Origin: Camillea tinctor
Lineage: Eukaryota; Ascomycota; Sordariomycetes; Xylariales; Xylariaceae
Reading direction: 5' to 3'
DNA length: 64,000 nucleotides
Assembly: GCA_022578605.1 (NCBI GenBank)
Contig: MU394096.1
Span: 62,001-126,000, forward strand
Every line of letters begins with the position of its first letter. The stretch's first letter is position 1. Position numbers and translations under genes: made by a program. Below are positions 13,200 through 26,792 of this stretch, piece after piece. The notes under the pieces were generated by a model. That model ran no database searches. It had not been told where the DNA came from and was given only the letters and a program-made list of their open reading frames with translations.

Positions 13200-14893
13200 A
13201 GCGTAGTACGACAGCATATCAGTAGCCTCGATTATGTGTGTGGTGTGTGTATGTATGTGTGTGCGTGCGGCGTCAAACCCGGGAAAGCTATGGCCAGGTA
13301 AAGTTATGTACACTAGTTTCTTCAACGATGGGGTTGTCTTGTCAAATCGTACCTAAGTTATAGGATCACAGGGACGGGCGTGCTAAAGAAGATCAGACGG
13401 CTTCAGGTATGTAAGGGTCCTCCCTTCAAACTAACCTTAGTACCTGGCATATACTAAATGCTAGGTTGGTACGGAGTAGATTGGGATGACCTGCCGGTGG
13501 ATACCGAAAGCACGTTCTCGTTTTCTTTTTTTTTTCTTCTTGGAGTCAGAGGGTGAGATCCACAACGGGATGGATGACGTTCCTTGCTTTTTGGAAGTTT
13601 TAGTCTGTCGTAGGAAGCGAAAGCCGTTCGTACGGGTTCGAACCTAGTCTGGCATTGTTTTAAAGGGGCCCCCGTTGGTTAGGTTGATCAAGAGTTGTAA
13701 AAGACTCCAAAAAAGCCCACACTAAAAGGTCCCCTCTTCCAAGCATTTGGCCTATGCTTCTTAGTCTTCTGCAGGGGGAGAGCATGGCATGGCATTACAC
13801 ACTAACTACGGAACACCGTTGACGGGGGCTTCTCACGGACGGGGAGGGAGTGGGGGCTGTTTGGTACTTTGTGGTTGATTGCGGAATAGGTCCATACGCA
13901 GTAACGAGGGTACTTTTCTATGTTGAAGGAGGAATCCAAAAAGCATTACCTATATACTATATAACGGTATAATCTATTATACTGAATCCTGAGGAATTAA
14001 GTAGTCTAATCGATGATCTCTGACTTATAACCCGAAAGGATTTCACATATCTTTTTTGAAGTTACAGGTAAGTAGTATATTATAGCTTAATAGTATGCAC
14101 CTCCTTTTGTTTATGGTATGCTGCACTATAGTCTTCAGCTATAGCTTTACACTATGCTTGAGCTATGTCATGTTGGACCGGGGTAAGTAACTGAGTTGAT
14201 ACACATCTGTGACCCGGTGGTTATGCCAAGAAGAAGAAAAAAAGCCATGATACAAATCTAACCTAGGTGAAATGTCATGTTTTGAGAAACCGGGAACAAT
14301 TAGAGTAGGTAGTAGCAGCGGCAGCAGAAGCAGAAGCAGAAGCACACGTAGAAGCATCGTCAATCCGTCGATCGATCCCCCGATCACAACATGTCATATC
14401 CAGGGAAAAAAAAAGGAAAAAAAAACTATTATTGTACCTAGATTAGGATCAAGATGTATGTAGGTCGTGCATCAAAAAAGAATATTCTGTGCAGGTAGAG
14501 TTGACAGGAGAAGATGCACGTAGCTAGGTAAAACCCCCGTCTTAGTAAAGGTAAAGCGCAAATTCGATGTCCATGTCCAGGTCTCATGTCCCGTGTCCCA
14601 TGTTATGATGACCGGTAACACGGTGGCTTGCTTCTCTCGGCCATACTTCCATACTTCTTCCCACTCGAGTTTCGCCGACTGGCTGGTTTCGCGGGAAAGG
14701 AGGGTAAAATTATGGTTCGAGGTGTGTTCGAGTTGACCAAATTTACCCACATTATCCCAGAGTATCCCACATTATTCCACATTAACCCGCAGGATTGGTG
14801 GGTTAATAGGACTGAAAGAGGACAAAGGTGAATAGGAAGTTGGGCTAATGCAGGTTGTTTCAACTAGCACACCAGGTCAAATGGATGCTAATT

Positions 14894-14915
14894 GCTATTA
14901 ATAGCTATTAATAGC
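14894..14915. repeat. Overlapping AT-rich palindromes
   Basis: The 12-bp palindrome GCTATTAATAGC occurs twice, sharing its end GC. The flanks GATGCT and AGCATC extend the symmetry outward with a short spacer. It could be a binding-site cluster or a cruciform; function unknown. Confidence 0.5.
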
Positions 14916-17466
14916 ATCACGACCTACCTTTTCTCTTTCTTAGCAGGCTCGGCTCGGCTCTTGTGTGGGCGTGGGTGGGCGTGGGCCAAGCCAAGCCAAC
15001 CATGCGAGAGCACCAGCCTTGCAACAGGTTCTTCTTGTGTATGTGTGTGTCTATGTATGTATGTTGTGTGTATGTTGCATGGTTTAGAGGAAGAGGAACA
15101 CCAATGAGAAGTAAGTGTTCGCCAAACTAAAAGTGTTTAATGCGAGCTTTAAACTCATAGCCGGGCGCTTAGAGAGAAAGAGACCGGCTATAGAGAATGA
15201 CAAATCTAACGCCGCATTCCGTATTCCGATAGCCTTCCCCAATGTTCGGATCCGATGGGGTTTAAGCCAGGTTAGTTTAGTTCATGGATTGGCCCGTGTT
15301 ATGTGCATGTAGGTGTGTGTGTAAGTGTGTAAGTGGTGTAAGTGGTGTATCTAAGTGTCTGTGTTCAGTTCATGTGGCCGGTGTGAGCTGTGAGAGGGGA
15401 GAATAGAGGTAAATGTCGATCCGATTAGGGAAAAAAAAAACTAAAAGAAACATAGACTTACACAGAGAGAGAAAAGAGAGACAAAAAAGAAAAAAAAGAC
15501 AGAAAAGAAAACTACCTACGCCGCCTCGGGGCATCGTTTGGAAGATCATCTTGCGTAACCGGTCTGACGGTCCCATGTTGCAGTGTCAACTAAGCGACTT
15601 ACATACATCTACATACAGTACCCAAGAATGATTATCAAGACTTATGTATTTTACATTACCTTTTGCACGCAGGTACACATCAATTCGGTCCCGTTTAGTC
15701 GATCTATCGGGGCAACCGACACTGTATACTACCTAAGTCTTAGGCCAGAAGTTGATATCATTTGAGAATCACCCCCCTCCTTTACCTTATAGATCGCTGT
15801 AATAGTGAAGCTATACTATAGGGGCGAGTATGTAGTTGCGGGCGCTTTTATCTCGCTTCTGATAGGGAAAGAAATAAAAAGAAAATGGAAAAGGAAAAGG
15901 AAAAGGCACAAACACAAAAAAGGATTGTTATGACATGAGCAGTAGGGCTGTTCATCTAAACTTGGACACAAGCCGTCCCGGGAGTTCGGGGCCGCATTTT
16001 GGGCCTCCGCAATGAGCAATCCCGCATGTACATGCGAGCCGGGGGGGTTTTTTATTTTATTTTGATGCGGATAGCCATCATTCTACTACATATAATCGCA
16101 TTGTACATTTATATCGAGAATTGCCTTCGCTGCACACACAAAAGAAACCTCTATCTATATCGGGCACAAAGATGAGGCTCCTCTCTTGCCGTTTCTGGTC
16201 GGCGGTTATCCGTAGATAGACCAAAAGCCCGGGGCTTGGTGTGTATATACGGGATAGCAGGTTAGAAAGTATCTGGTTCTAGTCTAGTAGTGTAATACTA
16301 CCTAACCTACATACATAAGCAGAATGTGCGTGGGTGTTGATGGTGGGGGGTTTGTAGTATGGTGTGTGGTAGTATCGAAGAAGCAGCACAAGAAACACAT
16401 GGCATTAGACGGTGGTGATGCTGTAGCAATAGACAGACTTTTAAACGTAGTGTAGACAAGATATTGAATGATACTTATATGTAACCTAGACCTAGATAGG
16501 TACCGACAAGATCAGGGAAACTCGAGTCAAGTTTCATATGCAAGCACATAATAAGGGTGACCTATGTATCCTCGGTCAAGTATGTATTGTTAGAGGTTTG
16601 ACGGGGTTTAGAAGACCTGTAGCCCTAGTTAAGGTTATAGTTAGGTTATAGGTAGGTTATAATTGACTTACACCTTAGGTAGCTAAAAGTATGCATAATA
16701 CAGGTCTCAAGTGTTTCAATCGATGTTCTTTGTTTCGTTTTAGGGATTCTTAGCGCATTAGGTTATGCTGGGCACTTTCAAGCAATGTATCAGTATCCTT
16801 AGGTATCCCGTGCTCTATAATTCTATAATTACACTAGGTAACCTAGACTTAAAACAAGACAAAAAAAAAAGCTGTGAAAGAATATCATCGGTTCATATGG
16901 TGTCAATTGTTCTACTGACTAACATAATTGATGAGATGGAGGGGAAGTATAGGTATGGGTATGGTTGGTAGATGACAATTGCTTTAGGTATCTAAAGGTT
17001 AACTTAATCTAATCAAATCAGACGAAAATCATCAATAGATACCTAGGTACCTATGCGCCTCAGGCTGCTAAAAGAAAAGGAAAAGAAAAAGAAAAAGAAA
17101 AAAAAGTAAAAAAGTAAAAAAGTCCGGTTAGTTAAGCCACACTGACCTATATATGATCCGTGCATATTTTCTCTTTTCAAGTTACCTACCCCTGGCCTTG
17201 CAGCTTGCAAGCCCCTCCGCCTTTTCTTCTGACTACTACATAGTATATCAGGTTTGGTGGGCACTGTGTAATGGGCTCCAGAAGTCAACAGGGGGTATTG
17301 GGTAAGTGCGATTGACCTTATAGGCTACATCAGGTGAACCAGCACCACAAGTTAGTGGAGACCCGGGGAATCCGTTCTGTCCTCGGATCCAATGTCCGCC
17401 TTTTGGTATTGTCTTTCTTGTCATTTATTGGTATGTTGCCCTATTTTTCCTCTACACAGTGAACAT

Positions 17467-17525
17467 AGCGACTTAGAGACTTAGAGACTTAGTGACATAG
17501 TGACTTGGTGACATTGTTACTTGTG
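17467..17525. repeat. Degenerate tandem repeat of GACTTAGA-type units
   Basis: Successive units GACTTAGA, GACTTAGA, GACTTAGT, GACATAGT, GACTTGGT and GACATTGT form an 8-bp tandem repeat that decays from left to right. It lies about 1.1 kb upstream of the MADS-box start codon. Confidence 0.6.
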
Positions 17526-18628
17526 ACTTTCCTTAAGGTTAAACCCCCCTCTCTCTCTCTTTCTACCTTCTCTCTACCTTACCTGCCCTACCTAATCCCC
17601 ATTAGTGTAGGTTAGGTAGGTAGGTCCCTCCTCTTTCTGTTCCCCCCCCCTCTTTCTCTAAACCCCCCCCCCCCCAAATCTCCAATTCCCTCCCTCACCC
17701 ACCTCTCTCTCTCTTTGTTTCTTCCACAAAAAGGTCGGTCGAGTGAACACGATCCCTTCTATTATTAGAATCAACCACGCCAGATTCAGCCCCATCGTCC
17801 CTGCAAGTGCGCGCATTGTATCATTGTATCTTTTAACCTAGTATTATCGAAGAAAAAAAAAGTATTAAAAAAAAACAACGACTACACACACATATCTATA
17901 TGCACATCGTCGCGAGTTTTGCTTGCTCTTGTCGTTGTGTGGTTGTGGATATATCACCAACAAAGCCGTTTCATCTTTTGACCCTTTTTCCTCCACTCCA
18001 CTCTCCTCTCTATCTCTTTTCCTTCTTTACTCTCTTAGTCTTCTCTATCTCCCTCTTTCTTTCTCTATACCTCTCCATATACTCACCCTCCTCCTTCACC
18101 ATCGTCATCGCCACCTAGCGTTAATATCAGACGGATCGCTTTTGCTCTTGGTCTTCGCTGAGAAAAAAAAAGTAGAAAAAAAAAGAGTAGAAAAAGTCTT
18201 TTCTTCCTCCGGCACAACCATAACTATATTTACTCGAAGACGATCACGATTTCGTTATCACTTCTACCACCAAAGCGATATTAATATATATTAAACAGCT
18301 ATTCTTTTTTTTTTCGTCTTTTCCTTGACTTCAACTTTGTTCTGATACCCTGGCTTGCTACGCGTTTCTTCTTTGCGACCACGAGTACGCTCCTGTACCA
18401 ACAGTTTCGTCGCTAATCCCAATCCCTATACCGAAATCACCCGCGAACCCGGAGTTCTACAGTCGCAAAGCCAGCCTTGTGCCCTGTCCGAGGCCGATAT
18501 TTAGTTGGCTTACCGTCAAAGCCTTGACTTTCCGCGCTTACTCTGCTTTCTTTTTATCCCCTCGGTCCTCTAATAATTATCCCCGTTTCGCAATATCGCG
18601 CTAGATCTATAGCTCAGCTTAATTCAAG

Positions 18629-20627
18629 ATGGGGCGAAGAAAGATTGAGATCAAAGCCATCAAAGATGATAGAAATCGTTCTGTGTAAGTAGCTGATATT
18701 GCTTTCTGTCTCTATCAAACCTTCTGCCGATTAGACTTCAACTAACATGAACTCTCTTCTCTTCTCTCATAGCACATTTCTTAAGCGCAAGGGTGGTCTT
18801 TTCAAGAAGGCACACGAACTCTCGGTGCTTTGCTCCGTCGATGTCGCCGTTTTTATTTTTGGCAGCAACAAGAAGCTCTACGAGTATTCCTCGGGGGATA
18901 TGCGAGAGCTGATCACGAGATACACATATGTGGGTTTCTGCCCGCGTTTTCAAGCCATGGTATGGGCTAGAGTGCTGATGGAAGAATTGTAGCATGGCGG
19001 TCCCAATGAACATAAGGGCCCTGGTGATTTCAATGGCGGCGACGACGACGAAGATGATGATGGCGACGGTACTCCGCCGCATGTCCACGAGGGCTCAGTT
19101 GAACCCCAGATGGTCCCTCCCCATTTCCAAGGCCAACCTCCGTTTCCGCATTTGCGACACCATACTGCTTCGGCTTCCCCCCCTATCAACGGCATGACCT
19201 TTGTTCCCCGAGGACACACACCACAGCCCCAGGTCGTGTCTAGGCCGTCATCGAGGAACGATTTCCGACGCCCTCCCAGCATGCCCCAACCCGGAGCACC
19301 GCAGCCAGTTACCAACGGATATGCCTTCATGCCCCAGCCCGCTATCTACAACCCGCAAAATCAGCCTCCTATGACCCATGGTCTGCCTCCTCCATCCGCG
19401 GGTCAGTATCAATACCCTTCTACTCATCCTCAGGCCGCTGCATACCTAGACGAACAACGGCGATCTTCTGTGCCACCGAGTTTCCCACCGTCGCAACCAC
19501 CGAACCAGCCGCCCGCACGTCCTCAGCCTTCGCCGCCCCATGTTCATCACCAGCAGTTGCCCCATCAGATTCACCAGGTATCGCCACCACAACCACCGCA
19601 CCAGCGTCTAGAGGTTCCACAGCATCACCGTCACCAGCAGCAGCCGCCTCTCCCGCCGCCTCCACCGCAACATATACAGGAACCCCAGCCACCTGCGCCA
19701 ATGGAGCTAAAGCACGAACAAGCGCATGACCGAGTAGGCCCGATGCTCGATACTGCTTCCGCCATCAAGAAATTACCCCAGCGTAAGCAGCATAGTATTT
19801 TTACGCCTATTGACGAGAACCGGTCTATTCTGTCCCAACATCTAGCTTCGTTCCACACCGAAAGTCGCCTGAACGAGGATGGCGGGAACCGAGCACAGTC
19901 GGTGGACGTAGGCGCGGTTTCACGGACCAAGATGACCTCTTCGCCGCCTCTGCCCCAGCGCTCTAACACTTCTACTGTTTCCAATCTATCCAAAACGCGA
20001 AATTCGGTGTCGACAGTCCCTGAGACGACATTTACACCACCTTCCCGCTCCAACAGCCTAAAGGTGGGCGGTGGTTCCAGGCCCCGATTAAAGGTGCAAA
20101 TTCCCGACGAAGCCTCGGATGCGGGTAGCAACACTGCCGAGACTGCCGAGGCCTCGACGACGTCGCCTCGAGGGACTGCAGAGGCCGCACCACAGCTGCC
20201 ACGCCGCAACGGCACAGATGGCCCCGGCGTGGTCCTCCCCCCTCCTTCCCCATCAGCGTCAGCTTTGCTGTCTGCCGGTGCCACCGGCCCACCCAATCCA
20301 TTCGCACGACCTCCCCCACAGACCCAGAATAGTAATATGAACATTGACACTCCTGTGTCCGCGCTTCCCTCTCGATTTCTTAACAATGAATTCCTCCCGA
20401 GTCCCAGTAGTTTCTACCCCGAATGGAACTTCCGGGGCACGGATAGCAATACGCTGCCGAGCCCTCTAAATTTCGCCACTCCTGTCGCCGGCTCTGGGCC
20501 GTCCTTTCTGAGAGACGACAATTCTCTCAACACTACAAAGCGTAAGAGCCCAGACATTGGTAACAGCGGCCCAGCCTCCGACGGGCCGGACGGCAGCGAG
20601 CATAAGCGAATCAAAGTCGACGGCTAG
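18629..20627 (+). CDS. rlmA: MADS-box transcription factor, Rlm1/RlmA type (SRF/MEF2-like)
   Basis: Three exons, 18629-18684, 18773-18929 and 18993-20627, encode 615 residues. The first 60 residues form a MEF2-class MADS domain: [19 protein letters not shown], then [20 protein letters not shown] and [15 protein letters not shown]. The Rlm1-type continuation [20 protein letters not shown] follows directly across intron 2. The remainder is low-complexity, rich in Pro and Gln with many SP/TP sites, and ends in basic clusters ([15 protein letters not shown]) likely to act as nuclear signals. In yeast and Aspergillus this factor is phosphorylated by the cell-wall-integrity MAP kinase (Slt2/MpkA) and activates wall-synthesis genes. 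Intron 1 interrupts the MADS box after residue 18. Intron 2 uses a weaker GTGGGT donor, but phase and homology demand it. The first exon is only 56 nt and could be missed by gene finders. Confidence 0.92.
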
Positions 20628-23479
20628 CTACCGACGCAGTTCTCGGGATCTAATTAACCATATATTCGGGTTTTTATTTATTTATTCACATGTGGCAAAG
20701 AGTAGATATGCCATCGCAGTTTCCGAGTGTACAACACTTTATCTAGAACATTTAAGGGCCTTCAGGGTCGAACAAATTAGCAGAATATTGGATACCTTCT
20801 CCTTCGTTCTTGTCATATATTCGCATTTTCGCTTCATTCATACCCGGGTTCGCTCGCTTTTTCTTTTCCTGCGTCATGCATTTTGCTTTTGTTCAGCATG
20901 GCGTGGCGTTAGGGTTTATTATATCGCATGCAAAAAAAGAATCCCCGGTCAGCATTAGCCCCCCTGACAATCAACGGCTTGCTATTTGCTCTTATATTAG
21001 AGATGGACATGACGAATGAGTAATGGGGGTTCTGAAAAAAAGAACGGGATGACCACTATCGCATTTTCCTGAGTGGGGGAGGGGGAGGGGGAAATTGGTT
21101 CACGGATAATTTTAAGACACAGACAATGGGAATGGCGTTTTGGGAGTTTTTCTTTTTCTTTTCTGTTCTGTTTACTATGTCTCTCTTTACCTACTGTATA
21201 ATTAGGTGGCTATATACTGGAAAGCTAGCAATAGGTATTCCCAAAATCTAGGAGAACAATTACTTATTTCTGACAACTATGAACAAGACTAGATTGCAAC
21301 CTATGTATTTTCATAGATGTGATATCGTGACTTACCTTACCATTGGAGATGATGGTAACTTTTCAGGGACCTCGGGATCTCCTAGTGGACGAATACCTTA
21401 TTCACATGCTACAACAATACTCCCTCCATTTCGGGGATTTTAAAATTCACTCTTTCACCTTATCTTAATAGAGGAAGGCCCTCCCGTTTCCACTTTCACC
21501 CCCTTGCGTTACCAGGACTTTGGGGGCTCTTCCGGAATCAAAAAAGAAAAGATCATAGGCCGTCGGCGGTCCGGTCGGGTACTAGCGTGGCGTATTACCC
21601 GCTCACTTTTTTAAGGTAGGATTCGCATGACGGGCAGGCGAGATGCCGGGAGGCTGAATGGAGAGAGAGGCTTTGTAGATTATGTACGTAAGCATGTAAA
21701 GGGAGGGTGAGGGGGGGCAATGTAGGTAGTATCAATGTATGTAACTTGGGGGATTTGCTTTTCTAAGAAAGAAGAAAAAATAAAAACAAATAAAGTAAAG
21801 TAAAATAAATAAAAAATAAGTGTATAAATCTAGATTATAGTCCTTGAGAGCTGAAAAATAAGAGATATTAGATATGTGAAGAGTAGAAAAGAGAAGAAGA
21901 AAGAAGGGTGGTGAGTAAGAGCTGAAGGATTAAGATCCTGGTCTGGCGCGTAACGTATAGGTAGGTAACCTAGATAGGACGGACGTTCTTTTCTCTCTTT
22001 TGAATAAGCTTAGAAAGTGGAAATATTCTAGAAAAGGTAGAAGGGAGAAGAGCGGAGGCAATGAGATAGAGACTCAGCTATCTAACTTACTACTATAGTT
22101 TCTAAACTATACCAATAAGAGTAGGATAAGAGAAGAAAAAGAAGAAGAAACAAAGGAATGCTTACCTTACCTCATTACCTTGTTAGTACCCAAACTATCT
22201 TCAAGCCACTCCCCCCCCCGCCACCACACCACACTCTCTCCCTCACTTCCTTCCCCTCTAACTAGCTCTAGTTCTGTCTAACCTAGGTATTCTGTCTTTG
22301 TTATCCCCTCCCTTCCCGTATAACTCCTCGGCCCGGTCCTTGAGTACGAGTTTTGGGTTTGAAGCTAGGTTAATAATGGATCCGGGGCTGACTTGACTTA
22401 ACTTAGGTATCTTGGGGCTGAGGGAGAGAAATAACACTAACCTAGGTTACGGTGACGAATGCAGCTTGAAGAAGAAGAAGAAAAAAAGAGGAGCAAACAA
22501 AGCCTCTTTTAGGGCTGATGGATTGCTGACGCTGTGGGACGAGATGCGGATCTATCGATCTATGGATCTATTGATGTGTGGTATCACCCTTGAACCCCCT
22601 TGTTCTGTTTTGCTTTGTACTGCCCACCCTTCCCTCATTTACCTGTGCTGTTGCTGTGCTTTGATCTTTGTGCTGCTATACCGTACTTCGATATCTGACA
22701 TTGACCTGAACTTGGTCTAAACGCTGGGGACGGTGGCACGGGTGGGTGGGCTAAGTTTAGGGGGTCTGAAGATCTACCCGAAAGATCTACTTGACTGTAA
22801 CCTAGGATACTTCTTTTCTGAATGATCTGACCTCCCCTCTTGCCGATATCTAGAGCGTGTGCGTGGTCAGCTACCTAGGTTAGGTAACTAGGTTAGAGAG
22901 ATCGGCATCAGCTAACGTGCCGGTGCTCAGGCGCGGGCACATAGATAGGGGAGGGGAGAAGTGAAGGTGACAAGAAAAAAAAAGAAAAGGGTCAAAGCTT
23001 CTTTTTTAGTATTATAGTAGTAGCTAGTAGTACTTATGATCCCCGTGTGTATAAAAAAGATGGTGGCTATAATATTTAGAGATCAATTTTTGAAGATTCT
23101 TTCTTATCATCGTCAGTTGGCCTAATCATCTGCTTAACTGTCTACAGTACACAAATGTGTTCGTTATTAGTCATCGAAGCATAGAAACTATAATGACTTA
23201 GATAATAGAAAGACAATGAGGAAGAATATATATACAGGGCGCCCCTATATACTGTCAGGCTCACATATTATGTATATGGGCAACAAATTTACGTAGATAT
23301 CATGAATTATTAATAAAAAAGGGGGGCGCGACTGAATCAAGAGCTATTAAAGCACGAGGAGCATTCAGAACTTGATGCTATTACATAATTATACTTAGAA
23401 AATCCCCATATATGCATCTTGGTTTTGTTTCTTCTCCAACTTCATCACCACTTTCACCTAGATCTCCATCAAAATATCG

Positions 23480-23505
23480 CGAGAGCACACTATCTAGTGC
23501 TCTCG
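23480..23505. repeat. Perfect 9-bp inverted repeat (hairpin)
   Basis: CGAGAGCAC and GTGCTCTCG are separated by 8 bases. There is no T-run after it on either strand, so it does not look like a Pol III terminator. Function unknown. Confidence 0.5.
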
Positions 23506-23811
23506 TGTATGAGGAAAATGTTCCACAATAGAAACCACTCGTTCGTTGTCAGCCTCGAACATCGCAATTACAACGGGTGTCGAAATAAAAGGGAGCAAGG
23601 ACACGCAGGTTGTTCAGATATTTCACTTACCCCGAGGAAGCTCGTCCCCTGCCCGCCCGCATCTCCTAGAAGCTGAAGGTCCCTGCCCCGAACCTCAACC
23701 TCTCTGATTTCAAGCTGACCATCCTCATAGTTCCATTCTTAAGGTCAGGGTCTCTCCAAAAAAGGAGGCGCCGCTGACACCACCCCTACAACAGAGATCC
23801 TGCCACCCTGC

Positions 23812-23830
23812 CACGTGGGTATATATAAGG
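23812..23830 (+). promoter_or_regulatory. Promoter-like CACGTG and TATA pair without a recognised gene
   Basis: An E-box-like palindrome CACGTG at 23812-23817 is followed two bases later by TATATATAAGG. Downstream only a 29-codon frame begins at 23908. It may be fortuitous, or may mark a non-coding or heavily spliced transcript. Confidence 0.25.
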
Positions 23831-26517
23831 TTTAAAGGGGGCCAAGCAGCCGTGCCCCTGAACAACAGCCATCCCGCCGTCCCAGGAAGATAAATATCTG
23901 ACACGGCATGGCCACATGGTCGAGATCTAGGTTCTCCAATTTCCCCGGTGAGATCTCTATCTGGATCTGTAACTTGGGATCTATACAGTGCGGGTGAACT
24001 TGAGGTACTTAGAGAGACCCCAGACCGGGAGATAGGGGGGAGGGAGGGGGAAGGGGGTACTAAGTCGATCTAAACCGCTGTGCCGCACAACAAGATTTTT
24101 TTTATTTAACAAAAGAAAAGGCTCATTTTGATCTCGCCCACGTGGCCAAAACAAAAACATTAGCTGCAAAGAAACTATTCCCTATGCGTTCATCTATGCA
24201 TTAGAACGCGAAAGTCTGACCCCCCCTATCGAGATGAGACGAGATAACAAGAGGGGGTTCGGACGCCCCAACGCGTGGATATGTGAGCCTACTCCTTATC
24301 TTCAAAACACATAAAAATGGGCGCGGGAGCAAGAGCGTTGAGGGAGGGAAGCATCTCACCATCTTTTCAAACTTGTTCACGCCAAGGGGGGATGACGATG
24401 GCCCCCATACGCTTTGTGGTGGTGTTGTTCCCCCATACGCGTAACAACTAATCTTACCCCTGATGGCGCCATCCAGAAGCACACGAAAGCAAGCCCCGTA
24501 GGTATATCTCGAGGCACACGGGAGGTATTAATCTGCACATACATGTGGCGTACGATGCTGACTTTTTGTTTTAATTTTTTTCTTTACCCAGGTAGATAGA
24601 ACGAAAACCCTTCGTCCGTATCTAATTCCATACATATATATATCTACGAGCTCCGAATCCGTACTTGCGCGACAAAATATCTATCCCCACGATAAACACC
24701 TCATCGAATTATCAAACCCCTTTTAGACGCGCGTCGGGTTATCTCGGTAACTATCGTATATAACCCGAAAGATTAAGCCATCTAAAAACACGTGCTCTAT
24801 ATAACGAACGATAAACCTCGCGTCGAAGACATATCCCATTTAGAACATCTCGCGAATCGCTTGTCGTCTCCTGGATACTGAGAGATGTATGCTATAAATA
24901 ATCAAGGCTTGCTATGAAATTACATATGATTCTAGTGAATTTGTTGGTATGTTTCTCATCTCACGAGAGAAGGTGGCAGCGGATAATAAATGCTATGGAA
25001 ACATAAATGCCCACTTTTCACGGTTGTAATGACGACGGCTCGTTTCTGCGGTATGAAACTATCAAGAGAGGGAGAGAGAGACGGTAGGTATGGGATGATA
25101 TATAGAGCTCCATAATGGGAATGAAACATTGTTAGATAGTATGGAAGTTGAGGATATTGTGGTATATTTTCCACGACGAAGCATTCAAGTCAAATCAACC
25201 CTTGATGTTCTTCTAGATATTATCCTATTTACCCAGTCCAAAGCTAGCTGACTAGCAGCATAGAGTAAATACTACTTACTATACATATAACATCTATAAA
25301 GGGGGTTTATTAGTATACGTATGTACGTAGTAGAGGCATATGTTTACCCGTCATCGCTTCTACAGCATCGTAAATAGAACATTAAGGATGGAGAAACAAA
25401 AAAGAAATCGAGCTCACAGCACCCAAACCTGGTATGTAATCTTCTAGTAGCAGAGGAATTCAGATGAAGTCTACGTCCCCGATACAAAGATAGCCTAACG
25501 TAACCTGTGCTGCTAGCAACAGGACTATGTCGGCGGCCATTTTGGCTGCTTCTACCCAAATACGCTTCAGGGTTTCTCTGGGGACTTAGCAGCGTGACAT
25601 TCCACACCCCATCGATTCACCCAGCCTTATTTGGTGACGGAGTGTTGTTCTGCTATGGTTTATGAGTTTGCTATTAGAAACCTTTGATTTTCTCTAGTCT
25701 ATCTTTGGTAGGGGGCCTGGGGTATCCGTCGTCGTCATCGCCGTCGCGCGCCTGGATGCCTATTAGTTTCGCTAACAGTCCCTCCATTCTCAATACATCC
25801 CAATTACAACACCACAATGACGATACTATGATATTCAACCTAATGTGTTCTCCTCTCATATTGTTACGTCAGAATGACTCAGCAAGTACTAGGTTAGGTT
25901 CATTAGTTCTCCTTTTTGGCTCAGCATCCATTATTCTTCTTCTTTTCATCATACACACGCACATAGCTCGATAGCACGAACCCATCCCATCGTGCCCTAA
26001 GCTCGTATGTATAGAGGTGATCCTCCACACATATCGAGTTTCCATTTAAATTAATCCCATCAACTGTCGCTAGATATAGTTGCTCTGCTCATTAAGATCA
26101 CAATCCTGCCTCACCCCCCCTTTTTCGATGACCACATCAGTTTTCTTCTGCCCGCTATCACGCAGCGATATGACTGGCCATAAAGACCACACCGATGAAC
26201 TTATAACCGCTCCGTTCACGACTTGCTGATCCAAACAGCTGGTTTGCTGCTCATCGGGCAATAATGCCAGTCCCTCTCGAAGCGAACTCCACAGGAACTG
26301 ATGACGCTGTGCTTTAGGATCGATGACGGAGAGTCGTTGTCAACTATGACGTTGACCTACTAGTAACCTAGTAACCGGAGGGGGCAAAGGTTATTCCATA
26401 ATCCTCGGGCTAAGTGGTATCCTTTTCTAGCCATAAACCTTATTGACGTGATGAGGCAGAAAGACACCGAACTTTCGACGGATGGAAGGGGGATCTGCTG
26501 CCCCCGGTGCTGGCTAC

Positions 26518-26792
26518 GCGGAAGCCGAGGCCAGAATCTCGTCGAGCCACTCCGTCACAAGCGATACTAAGGCGCCTGTACGTCTAGCATATGAACTAGG
26601 ACGTTAGTCGTGGTGAAAGCAGCTGTCGAGAAAAGGCTATGTCCATCCATTTGACTCACCGCCTTCTCAAGCCTCTCGTTGCGCCTGAACTTTATCGCCC
26701 TCTAAGTTCACAGCTACCTCGACCCAACGCGGTATGTTTCGAGAGATATAACGATAGTTAAAGCCATTGCCTACTGGATCAGTCGGCTACGC
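26518..26792 (-). pseudogene. Possible gene relic: protein-like, broken minus-strand frames
   Basis: On the minus strand one frame reads PTDPVGNGFNYRYISRN followed by IPRWVEVAVNLEGDKVQAQR and then a stop (about 26792-26679). Further on, after a GTGAGT and a TACAG, another frame reads GALVSLVTEWLDEILASASA and a stop (about 26578-26518). Both have ordinary amino-acid composition, unlike the low-complexity frames around. I could not join them in phase and do not recognise a family. It may be a decayed gene or chance. Confidence 0.25.

Larger units (their letters stand above)
6873..18628. other. 11.7-kb gene-poor region between TAF1 and the MADS-box gene
   Basis: No coding region longer than about 110 codons shows family resemblance, so no gene is called. 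The region is dense in simple repeats: an A27 tract (7810-7836), TACA and GAA runs (9011-9073), TG runs (12030-12052 and 13181-13199), an AT-rich nested palindrome at 14894-14915, and a run of GACTTAGA-like units at about 17467-17525. Pyrimidine-rich tracts at 17530-17730 and 17970-18110 look like the promoter and leader of the MADS gene. Long non-coding RNAs cannot be excluded. Confidence 0.6.

Noticed and set aside
13640..13662. GGGTTCGAACC, a B-box-like match
   Set aside because: The motif is a self-palindrome, no A-box lies at tRNA distance and no T-stem or acceptor stem pairs on either strand.
19631..20386. 251-codon minus-strand frame inside the MADS-box gene
   Set aside because: Antisense of the Pro/Ser-rich part of RlmA.
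23908..23994. 29-codon frame after the CACGTG/TATA pair
   Set aside because: Too short and featureless to call a gene without transcript evidence.
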